Of a stretch of DNA of 24,941 nt, positions 15,323-22,138 are shown piece after piece. Made by a program: the position numbers and the translations under genes. This DNA comes from Planctomycetota bacterium (GTDB lineage Bacteria > Planctomycetota > PLA2 > JAEUHO01), in NCBI GenBank assembly GCA_026647295.1, contig JAPKHB010000012.1:1-24941 (forward strand), written 5' to 3'. The notes under the pieces were generated by a model. The model was not told the origin of the DNA. It searched no databases and saw nothing but the letters and a program-made list of their open reading frames with translations. How positions within the stretch are numbered: position 1 is the stretch's first letter; the number at the start of each line of letters is the position of its first letter.

Positions 15323-15819
15323 TTCGCGGGGAGGCGGAGGCGGGATCGGGCCGGGCCCGACCGCTGCGGGCGAAGACGCAAGGGGCTGCGCATGACCCCG
15401 CATCGTCGGACCGTCGCTGCGGGCGGGACGGCGGATCGGTGCGGCCCCGCCGCGTGGCACCGCGCTTGCTGACCTTCCCTTGGGCCTTCGGGCTGCTCTT
15501 TCGAACCGCAGACTCCTGATGCCGCTCCTCCACGCGGCGCGCCCCGGTGTGCCGGCGAAGCTCCCGGGGCGTGGTCGCGCGTGGCGCCGCGCGCGCGCAG
15601 GACGCATCCCGGCGATCGGACCTTCGAGGTCCCCGGCTGGTGCCGCCCGGAAGGACGCGGCCCCCGGCGCCGCGCCCGACCGTGAGGTCGCCCGCGCCCC
15701 GACGGGATCCCCTCCTGTGCGCCGGAACGCACTCCGTTCCAGGGCATGGACGACGAGGCCTTCGGACCTCGGCTGCGCCGGCGCTCCGCCGACCCGTGGA
15801 GACCGGGATCAGGATCTGC
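15323..15819 (+). other. Protein-free stretch with several hairpins, possible ncRNA or long leader
   Basis: No frame here looks like protein; all are Arg/Pro/Ala-rich shadow text. Structure is visible: the palindrome TCGGGCCGGGCCCGA near 15346-15360; an imperfect direct repeat around CGCTGCGGGCG (15362 and 15416); GGACCT-TCG-AGGTCC (15618-15632); GGAACG-CACTC-CGTTCC (15724-15740); and a GAGGCC-TTCG-GACCTC hairpin near 15759. It ends at a strong + strand terminator, which implies something is transcribed rightward through it. I do not recognise RNase P, tmRNA, SRP, 6S or tRNA signatures on either strand. It could also be the 3' UTR of the ArsR gene or a decayed region. Confidence 0.35.
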
Positions 15820-15866
15820 CGAGCCCGGGGCGGTGCGTTCCGCCCCGGGCTCGTCTTCCCTCTCTG
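15820..15866 (+). terminator. Intrinsic (Rho-independent) terminator
   Basis: A perfect 14-bp stem, CGAGCCCGGGGCGG (15820-15833) with CCGCCCCGGGCTCG (15840-15853), closes a six-base loop TGCGTT. It is followed by the pyrimidine-rich, T-containing tail TCTTCCCTCTCT. The tail is on the + strand side only, so it stops rightward transcription coming from the ArsR gene or the non-coding stretch before the FocA-type gene. Confidence 0.8.
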
Positions 15867-15980
15867 CGCGCCCGCGCCCCCCCTTGCCCGCCGCCGAACG
15901 GGCGCGGAACCGGGCGCGGCCGGGGCGCCGATGGCGCCTCGCGGCCCCGGGCGCCGCGCGCTGCCGTGCGGCACCCGCGG

Positions 15981-15986
15981 TAGAAC
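15981..15986 (+). promoter_or_regulatory. -10-like TAGAAC just upstream of the FocA/NirC-family gene
   Basis: TAGAAC (context GCGGTAGAACGCG) ends eight bases before the GTG at 15994. There is no ribosome-binding site between them, so a leaderless or near-leaderless transcript is possible. No -35 is obvious. Confidence 0.3.
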
Positions 15987-15993
15987 GCGGGGC

Positions 15994-16884
15994 GTGGAGT
16001 CGGAACCCGCGCCCCCCCTGGACGGCCTGCTTCCGCCGCAGATGGCCCGGCGCGCCGAGGAGGTCGGCGTGGCCAAGGCCGCGCTGGCGCTCGGGCCGCT
16101 CTTCGTGCTCGGCGTGCTGGCCGGCGCCTTCATCGCGCTCGGCGCCGTGTTCTCCAACACCGTGCTGGCGGGCTCCGCGGAGTTGCCCCATGGCGTCGCC
16201 CGGCTCCTGGGCGGCGCGAGCTTCTGCCTCGGCCTGATCCTGGTGGTGGTGGGGGGGGCGGAACTGTTCACGGGGAACACGCTGCTCGTGATGGCGTGGG
16301 CCAGCCGCCGCGTGAGCACCCGCGCCCTGCTGCGCAACTGGGGCGTGGTCTACGTGGGCAACTTCGTCGGCGCCCTGGGGACGGCCGCGCTCGTGGGGCT
16401 CGCCCGCCAGCACGAGTTCGGCGGCGGGCTCGTGGGCGAACAGGCCCTGGCGACGGCCGCCGCCAAGGTGCGCCTGGAGTTCGGACAGGCGGTCGCCCTG
16501 GGCGTGCTGGGCAACGCGCTCGTCTGCCTGGCCGTCTGGCTCACCTTCAGCGCCCGAACGGTCGCGGGGCGCATCGTGGCGATCCTCTTTCCGATCACCG
16601 GCTTCGTCGCCGCGGGCTTCGAGCACTGCGTGGCCAACATGTACTACCTGCCCCACGCGCTGTGGATCGAGGCCTTCGACCCGGCGTTCGTCGCCGGCGC
16701 AGGCCTGGAGCGCGGCACGTTGGGTTGGGACCGCTTCCTCCTGGACAACCTCCTCCCCGTCACGCTGGGCAACGTGCTGGGCGGTGGGGGGCTCGTCGCG
16801 GCGGTGTACTGGCTCGTATACCTGCGGCGGGACGCCGTCCGGGCCGCCCGGAACCCGCCCCCCCGTTCCGGGCCGGACGCATAG
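15994..16884 (+). CDS. Formate/nitrite transporter family (FocA/NirC) channel
   Basis: 296 aa with six predicted membrane helices. The N-terminus DGLLPPQMARRAEEVGVAKA (10-29) matches the amphipathic N-terminal helix of the family and fixes the start at the GTG 15994. Signatures are ELFTGNTLLVM (90-100), RNWGVVYVGNFVGA (114-127), and GFEHCVANMYYLP (208-220), with His211 at the position of the central pore histidine of FocA. The last helix follows NLLPVTLGNVLGGG (252-265). These pentameric channels pass formate, nitrite, lactate, acetate or hydrosulfide; the substrate cannot be assigned, though the nearby sulfur module and cytochrome genes make hydrosulfide or nitrite worth considering. It follows an intrinsic terminator and is probably transcribed from its own promoter. 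A 65-bp gap precedes the lipoprotein gene. Confidence 0.92.
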   Translation: MESEPAPPLDGLLPPQMARRAEEVGVAKAALALGPLFVLGVLAGAFIALGAVFSNTVLAGSAELPHGVARLLGGASFCLGLILVVVGGAELFTGNTLLVMAWASRRVSTRALLRNWGVVYVGNFVGALGTAALVGLARQHEFGGGLVGEQALATAAAKVRLEFGQAVALGVLGNALVCLAVWLTFSARTVAGRIVAILFPITGFVAAGFEHCVANMYYLPHALWIEAFDPAFVAGAGLERGTLGWDRFLLDNLLPVTLGNVLGGGGLVAAVYWLVYLRRDAVRAARNPPPRSGPDA

Positions 16885-16887
16885 AGT
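16882..16887 (+). promoter_or_regulatory. -10-like TAGAGT upstream of the large lipoprotein gene
   Basis: TAGAGT (context GCATAGAGTCTGGGG) overlaps the end of the FocA-type gene (stop TAG at 16882-16884) and lies 63 bases before the ATG at 16950. It fits the TA-N3-T pattern seen upstream of other + strand genes here. Confidence 0.25.
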
Positions 16888-16949
16888 CTGGGGCTGGAAT
16901 CGGGGGGGCGGCGCCCCGTTCACCCGCCTGTCCCCCGGGAGGAACGCCC

Positions 16950-19900
16950 ATGCGCGCCCTGCTCTCCCTGGCCCTGCTCGTGGCGGTCCTCGGCGCGCTG
17001 CCGGGCTGCGGCGACGACCCCCCGCGCGCCCCGGGTCCGGACGCCGCGATCCTGCGGGCGCGGGCGGCCGCCCTCTTCGCCGACGAGAACTTCGCCGCGG
17101 CCCGGGAGACGCTGGCGCCGTTGCTCGAACTCGCCGAGCCCGCGGCGATCGACCTGCTCGCGGGCGGGATCCTCGCCCTGGAACTGGGCGACCGGCCCGC
17201 GGCCCTCGCCCTGGTCGGGCGGGCGCTGGCGGCCGACCCCGAGGATCCCGCGGCGCACTACGTGCACGCGCGGCTCCTCGAACAGGAGGGCGACACCGAC
17301 GGGGCCATCCGCCACTTCCGGGAGGCCCTGGCGCGCGCGCCCGACGACCAGCCCACGCGCCTGGCGCTGGCCTGGCGACTGACCGAGGCCGGGCAGCCCG
17401 AGGAGGCCGAGGCCCTGTACCGGGAGTTCCTCGCCCGGGGCGTGGCGCACACGGGGTCGTGGCACCTGATGGGCCTGCACCAGTACGCGATGGTGCTGTA
17501 CCGCACGGGCCGTGACGCCGAGGCCGAGCGGCTCCTCGCGGAGAAGGCCACGCTGGAAGGCCAGGGGCTCACCGTGCCCAGCAGCGACGACAGCCAGCGC
17601 GGGACCTTCGGGCGGCTGCGGGCCCCGGCCCCGGTGCCCCCGGCGGCGGTGACCCTCCCCGCCCTGGCGTCCCGGCCGGTCTCGGAACGCCGCCTGGCGC
17701 TGGCGGGCGTCGCCCACCTGCTCGCGGCCACGCTCGTGGACGAGTGGGTGCACCTGCCCGAGGGCGGCTGCCGCATCGGGCGCTCGGACCTCCTCGCCTG
17801 GGGCGAGGCGGGCGTGTTCCGCCTCCCCACCGGCGCAGGGGCCCCGGAGCGCCTGGCCCCGGGCCCGGTCGAGATCCTGGTCGCGTTCGACGCCGACAAC
17901 GACCGCGACCTGGACCTGCTGCTGCTCGGGTCCGAGGGCGCCCGGCTCCTGCTCGCGGGCGAGGCGGGGTTCGCGGCGGCCCCCTTCGACCTTCCCGCGT
18001 TGCCCGAGGGCCCGCGCGCCGCCCTGGCCGGGGACTACGACCACGACGGCGACCTCGACCTGGCGCTGGTCGGACGCTTCGGCCTGCGGCTTTGGCGCAA
18101 CGACGGGGTCGGCGTGGAGGGCGGCCGGTTCGAGGACGCCACGGCCGCGGCGCTCGGCCGCACGCTCGACCCGCTCGACTGGGTCCTGGCCGAGGACTTC
18201 GACACCGACCAGGACGTGGACCTGCTGGTGGGGAGCGCCGAGGACCTGTGGCTGTTGAGCAACCTGCGCGCCGGCCGCTTCGAGGTGCTGGAGCCGACCG
18301 GCGTGCCTCCCTCCGCGCGCCGCTACCTCGCCGCGGACTTCGACGCCGACGGCCGCCCCGACCTCGTGAGCGTCGAGCAGGGCCGCCTGTGGCTCGGCCG
18401 GCCCGGGCGCGCGGCCTTCGTGCCGGGGCCCTCCCGCCCGGGGGTGGGCCCGACGCAGCGCGCGCGCGTGGGCGACCTGGACTCCGACGGGCGCCTGGAC
18501 GTGGTGTGGCTCGGCGCCCGGGCGGCGGGGGTCTCACGCGCCGCGGGCCTTCCGGGCGCGCGCGACGACGACCTGGGCGGGGCCGGCTCGATCGACGCGC
18601 TCGGCGTGGACGCCGCGGGCACCGGCGCACCCCAACTCCTCCTGCTGCGCGCGGACGGGCTCGCCGTGCGGCCGGTCGCCCCCCAGGGGCGGGGCTTCAG
18701 GCTCGCGCTGCGGGGCATCAAGGACAACGCCCGCGGCGTGGGCGCCGTCGTCGAGGTGCGCGCGGGCGCCCTCTACCAGCGCCTGTACTGGCGCGGCGAG
18801 CCGCGCTGGATCGGCCTGGGGTCGGAGACGAAGGCCGACGTCGTGCGCATCACCTGGCCCAACGGGGTCGTCCAGCACGACCTGGACACGCCCGCGGGCT
18901 GCGAGCGGCTGATCGAGCAGGCCGAGGGCCTGGTGGGCTCCTGCCCCTTCCTCTACGCGTGGAACGGGCGCACCTACGAGTTCGTCACGGACGTGCTCGG
19001 CATCACGCCCATGGGCCTGCCCATGGCCCCGGGGATGCTCGTGCCCCCCGACCACGACGAGTTCGTGCGCATCCGGGGCGAACAACTGGTGCCCCGTACG
19101 CTCGAAGACGGCCGGGCGGTGTACGAGGTGCAGCTCACCGAGGAACTGCGGGAGGTCACCTACCTCGACCGCGTGAAGCTCCTGGTGGTCGACCACCCCG
19201 AGGGCACCGAGATGGAGCCCAACGAGCGCTTCACCTTCCCGCCCTTTCCGGAGCCCCGGATCCACGTCCTGGCGGCGTGCCGGGCGCCGCGGCGTGCGCT
19301 CGGCAGCGACGGGCGGGACTGGGCCGAGGAACTGGGCGCCATCGACGGCCGCTACGCGGCGCCCTTCACGCCCTACCGCGGCCAGTGGCTCGGCCTGGCG
19401 CCCGCGCACACGCTGGAACTCGCGTTCGACCCGGCGGGCCTCGCCGAGGCCTCCGAGTTGCGGCTGGCGATGACCGGGTGGTTCTACTGGACCGACGCCA
19501 GCGTCAACATGGCGACCGCGCGGACGCCCGGCGTGGACTTCGTCCCCCCGATCCTCCAGGTGCCGGACCCCGAGGGCGGGCCCGGCGCCTGGAAGGACGT
19601 GGGGCCTCCGGTCGGGTTTCCCGCCGGGAAGACCAAGACGATGGTGCTCGACGTGGGCGCCTTCCTGCGCCGGGACGACCCCCGCCTGCGCATCGTGACG
19701 ACCCTGCGCCTGTACTGGGACTCGATCCGGCTGTGCGTCGGGGGCGACGCCGAGTCCGCGGTCACCGAGATCGAGCCGGAGTCGGCGTGGCTGTGGGAGC
19801 GGGGCTTTTCGCGGCCCATGTTCCTGGGCGGGGCGCACCGCCTGGAGTGGTTCGACTGGGACCAACTCGACGCGCCGCGCTGGAACCAGCACCCGGGGAT

Positions 19901-20285
19901 GTACACCCGGTACGGGGACGTCCTGCCGCTGGTCCAGGCGATCGACGACTGCTTCGTCATCCTGGGGGCGGGCGACGCGTTGCGGCTGCGCTTTGACGCA
20001 ACCGGGGTCCCGGCCCCGCGGCCGGGCTGGCGGCGCGACTTCCTGCTCTTCCTGGACGGGTGGGCGAAGGACCGCGACCCCAACACGCTCGAGGCCCTGT
20101 CCGTGGAGCCGCTCCCGTTCCACGGCATGACGTCCTACCCCTACGCGCCGGGGCAGCGCTACCCCGACACCGCCCAGACCCGCGCCTACCGCGCGGAGTG
20201 GAACACGCGCCACGCCCGGCGCTGGATCCCCCCGCTGGCGCCGCCCGGCGAAGGTGTCACCGGGCGTCGGGGTGCCGGACCTTGA
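16950..20285 (+). CDS. Large lipoprotein with TPR, FG-GAP/VCBS repeats, UnbV domain and unknown C-terminal region
   Basis: 1111 aa; GGGAGGAA precedes the ATG at 16950. The signal peptide ends in ALPGC, so Cys20 is the lipidation site, placing the protein on the periplasmic side of a membrane or at the surface. Residues about 30-200 are TPRs (for example AAHYVHARLLEQEGDTDGAI). Five Ca-binding FG-GAP/VCBS motifs follow about 50 residues apart: AFDADNDRDLDLLLLG near 311, GDYDHDGDLDLALVG near 361, EDFDTDQDVDLLVG near 415, ADFDADGRPDLVSV near 462 and GDLDSDGRLDVVWLG near 508. An ASPIC/UnbV-like domain spans about 589-650 (IKDNARGVGAVVEVRAG, then VVRITWPNG). The remaining 450 or so residues, from SCPFLYAWNGRTYEFVTD onward, I cannot assign. 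They contain many aromatic residues and look like beta-sandwich. Its 3' end overlaps the convergent CRTAC1 gene by 29 bp. Confidence 0.88.
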   Translation: MRALLSLALLVAVLGALPGCGDDPPRAPGPDAAILRARAAALFADENFAAARETLAPLLELAEPAAIDLLAGGILALELGDRPAALALVGRALAADPEDPAAHYVHARLLEQEGDTDGAIRHFREALARAPDDQPTRLALAWRLTEAGQPEEAEALYREFLARGVAHTGSWHLMGLHQYAMVLYRTGRDAEAERLLAEKATLEGQGLTVPSSDDSQRGTFGRLRAPAPVPPAAVTLPALASRPVSERRLALAGVAHLLAATLVDEWVHLPEGGCRIGRSDLLAWGEAGVFRLPTGAGAPERLAPGPVEILVAFDADNDRDLDLLLLGSEGARLLLAGEAGFAAAPFDLPALPEGPRAALAGDYDHDGDLDLALVGRFGLRLWRNDGVGVEGGRFEDATAAALGRTLDPLDWVLAEDFDTDQDVDLLVGSAEDLWLLSNLRAGRFEVLEPTGVPPSARRYLAADFDADGRPDLVSVEQGRLWLGRPGRAAFVPGPSRPGVGPTQRARVGDLDSDGRLDVVWLGARAAGVSRAAGLPGARDDDLGGAGSIDALGVDAAGTGAPQLLLLRADGLAVRPVAPQGRGFRLALRGIKDNARGVGAVVEVRAGALYQRLYWRGEPRWIGLGSETKADVVRITWPNGVVQHDLDTPAGCERLIEQAEGLVGSCPFLYAWNGRTYEFVTDVLGITPMGLPMAPGMLVPPDHDEFVRIRGEQLVPRTLEDGRAVYEVQLTEELREVTYLDRVKLLVVDHPEGTEMEPNERFTFPPFPEPRIHVLAACRAPRRALGSDGRDWAEELGAIDGRYAAPFTPYRGQWLGLAPAHTLELAFDPAGLAEASELRLAMTGWFYWTDASVNMATARTPGVDFVPPILQVPDPEGGPGAWKDVGPPVGFPAGKTKTMVLDVGAFLRRDDPRLRIVTTLRLYWDSIRLCVGGDAESAVTEIEPESAWLWERGFSRPMFLGGAHRLEWFDWDQLDAPRWNQHPGMYTRYGDVLPLVQAIDDCFVILGAGDALRLRFDATGVPAPRPGWRRDFLLFLDGWAKDRDPNTLEALSVEPLPFHGMTSYPYAPGQRYPDTAQTRAYRAEWNTRHARRWIPPLAPPGEGVTGRRGAGP

Positions 20286-22131
20286 TCTCGCGGTCGGGCG
20301 CCGCCCCCTCGACCACGGTCACCTGGCCGTCCGGCCACGTGACCTCCAGGCGATCCACGGCGGGGTGCCGGCCCAGCCCGAAGGTCACCGCGAGCGGGAC
20401 CTGCGCGAGGTAGGACCGCGTCGGCATCACCATCCGGCGTTGGGCCTCGCCCCCCGCCACGAGTTCGATGCGCGCGCCGATCGCGTCGCGGTTGGCCCCC
20501 GCGCCCACCAGGCGCACGCGCAGCCAGTGGTGTCCGAGGGCCTGGTCGTTGCGCAGCAACAGCGGCGCGCGTCCCGACTGCGTGATCACGAGGTCCAGGT
20601 CGCCGTCCCCGTCGACGTCGGCAGGCGCGGCGGCCCGCCCCACCACGGGCCGGGCGAGGTCCTTCACGCGCGGCGCGGGCACCAGCGCGTAGGCCTGGCG
20701 GGCGCGGGGGCCCTGGTTCCAGAAGAGTTGGCTCTCCTGCTCGTAGCTCTGGCTGGGCTGGACGCGGTGGATCTCCTGTTCGAGGTGGCCGTTGGTCTGG
20801 AAGAGGTCCAGACGTCCGTCCAGGTCGGCGTCGAAGAACAGCACCCCGAACGACAGCGCCTTGCGGCTCGGCGCACCGATGCCCTCGGCGATCGCCACGT
20901 CGGTGAAGCGGGGGGTGCCGCGCGCCGCCCAGTACAGGGAGGACATCTCGCTGGCGAAGTTGCCCACGGCGATCGCAAGGCCCCCGTCGTTTCGCGGGTC
21001 GCCGACGTCGGCGCCCATCGCCCCGGTGGAAGCGCCCCGGCTGTCGTAGGCGATGCCCGCGGCCTCGCCCACTTCCTCGAAGCGCCCCCGGCCGTCGTTG
21101 CGGAAGAGGAAGTTCCGCACCGTGTCGTTGGCGATGAAGATGTCCAGGTCGCCGTCCTCGTCGGGGTCCAGGAAGCACAGGCCGAGCGCCTTGCCCACGG
21201 GCACGCCGGTGGCCGGGTTGCGCACCTCGATGCCGCACTCGGCCGAGACGTCCGTGAAGCGCAGCCCGCCGTCGTTGCGGTAGACGAAGCACTGCACGCC
21301 CTCGAAGGACGTGGGCGGTCCGTAGGCGCGGCCCACGCCCTTGAGCGTGTAGTTCTGGTCCTCGTCGAGCGACTTGCTCCAGCGCACGTACGCGCAAACG
21401 ACGAGGTCCAGGTCTCCGTCGCCGTCCAGGTCCGCAAAGCCGGCGCTGGTCGTCCAGGCGCCTTCGGGGCCCCGCAGGCCGCTGGCGTCCGTGGCGTCCA
21501 CGTAGCGGCCCTCGTCGTTGCGGTAGAAGCGGTTCCCGCCCACCCCCGTGACCAGCACGTCGGGGTCCCCGTCGGCGTCGGCGTCGGCGATCGCCGCGCC
21601 CATGCCGAAGTGCCAGGGATCGAAGGCCGGTTGCTCGCTCCGGGTGAAGCGCCCCGATCCGTCGTTGACGTACAGCGCCGTTCCGCCCTCGGGGGGCGCT
21701 CCGGGCGTCCGGTCCCACGGCCAGGGGGCGCCGTCCACCAGCAGGAGGTCCGGGGCGCCGTCGCCGTCGTGGTCGAAGAAGGCGCACCCGCTGCCCATCG
21801 TCTCCGGTAGGTACTTGCCGCCCCGCGCACCGTTGCGGTGGACGAAGTCGATCCCCGCCGCGCGGGTCACCTCGGTGAAGGGCAGGTCGGGAGCGGCTTC
21901 CGCGTCGGGCTGGACCGAGGGCGCCGCGATCGTCGGCGCCGGCTGGGGCGGGGGGGCGTCCGTTGGGCCGAGCCACAGGGCCGCGGCGCCCGCGGCCGAG
22001 CCGAGCACGAGGAGCACCCCGAGCGAGCGGCGGAAGGCCCGCCCGATCACCGCGTCGTCGACCGGAACCTCCTCGGCACCGTCCGGCTCCGGGCCCTCCC
22101 GCGGGGCGGGCCGGTCGAGCGTCTGCGTCAT
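20257..22131 (-). CDS. CRTAC1/UnbV-family FG-GAP repeat protein, membrane-anchored
   Basis: 624 aa. A charged N-terminus and one hydrophobic segment (about 36-54) suggest an uncleaved anchor with the body in the periplasm. From residue 84, the FTEVTRAAGIDFVH opening and then repeated Ca-binding FG-GAP motifs (FFDHDGDGAPDLLLVD, IADADADGDPDVLVTG, FADLDGDGDLDLVVC, FLDPDEDGDLDIFIAND, FFDADLDGRLDLFQTNG, PADVDGDGDLDLVITQS) form a probable seven-bladed propeller. The C-terminal ASPIC/UnbV domain (about 535-615) has GHHWLRVRLVG, RDAIGARIELVAGG and VDRLEVTWPDG. The ATG at 22131 is preceded by AGGAG at five bases, and that AGGAG overlaps the stop codon of the upstream cytochrome gene, so the two are tightly coupled. 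Proteins of this family are often found beside multiheme cytochrome/TPR genes; their biochemical role is not known to me. Confidence 0.92.
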   Translation of the reverse strand: MTQTLDRPAPREGPEPDGAEEVPVDDAVIGRAFRRSLGVLLVLGSAAGAAALWLGPTDAPPPQPAPTIAAPSVQPDAEAAPDLPFTEVTRAAGIDFVHRNGARGGKYLPETMGSGCAFFDHDGDGAPDLLLVDGAPWPWDRTPGAPPEGGTALYVNDGSGRFTRSEQPAFDPWHFGMGAAIADADADGDPDVLVTGVGGNRFYRNDEGRYVDATDASGLRGPEGAWTTSAGFADLDGDGDLDLVVCAYVRWSKSLDEDQNYTLKGVGRAYGPPTSFEGVQCFVYRNDGGLRFTDVSAECGIEVRNPATGVPVGKALGLCFLDPDEDGDLDIFIANDTVRNFLFRNDGRGRFEEVGEAAGIAYDSRGASTGAMGADVGDPRNDGGLAIAVGNFASEMSSLYWAARGTPRFTDVAIAEGIGAPSRKALSFGVLFFDADLDGRLDLFQTNGHLEQEIHRVQPSQSYEQESQLFWNQGPRARQAYALVPAPRVKDLARPVVGRAAAPADVDGDGDLDLVITQSGRAPLLLRNDQALGHHWLRVRLVGAGANRDAIGARIELVAGGEAQRRMVMPTRSYLAQVPLAVTFGLGRHPAVDRLEVTWPDGQVTVVEGAAPDREIKVRHPDAR

Positions 22132-22138
22132 GGAACTC

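Noticed and set aside
15490..15515. tRNA T-loop-like GGTTCGAA on the - strand
   Set aside because: The flanking bases do not form a 5-bp T stem, and there is no acceptor, D or anticodon arm at the right distances.
17744..19996. 750-codon frame on the + strand inside the large lipoprotein gene
   Set aside because: It is an out-of-frame reading of the FG-GAP gene, Arg/Gly/Pro-rich with no recognisable motif.
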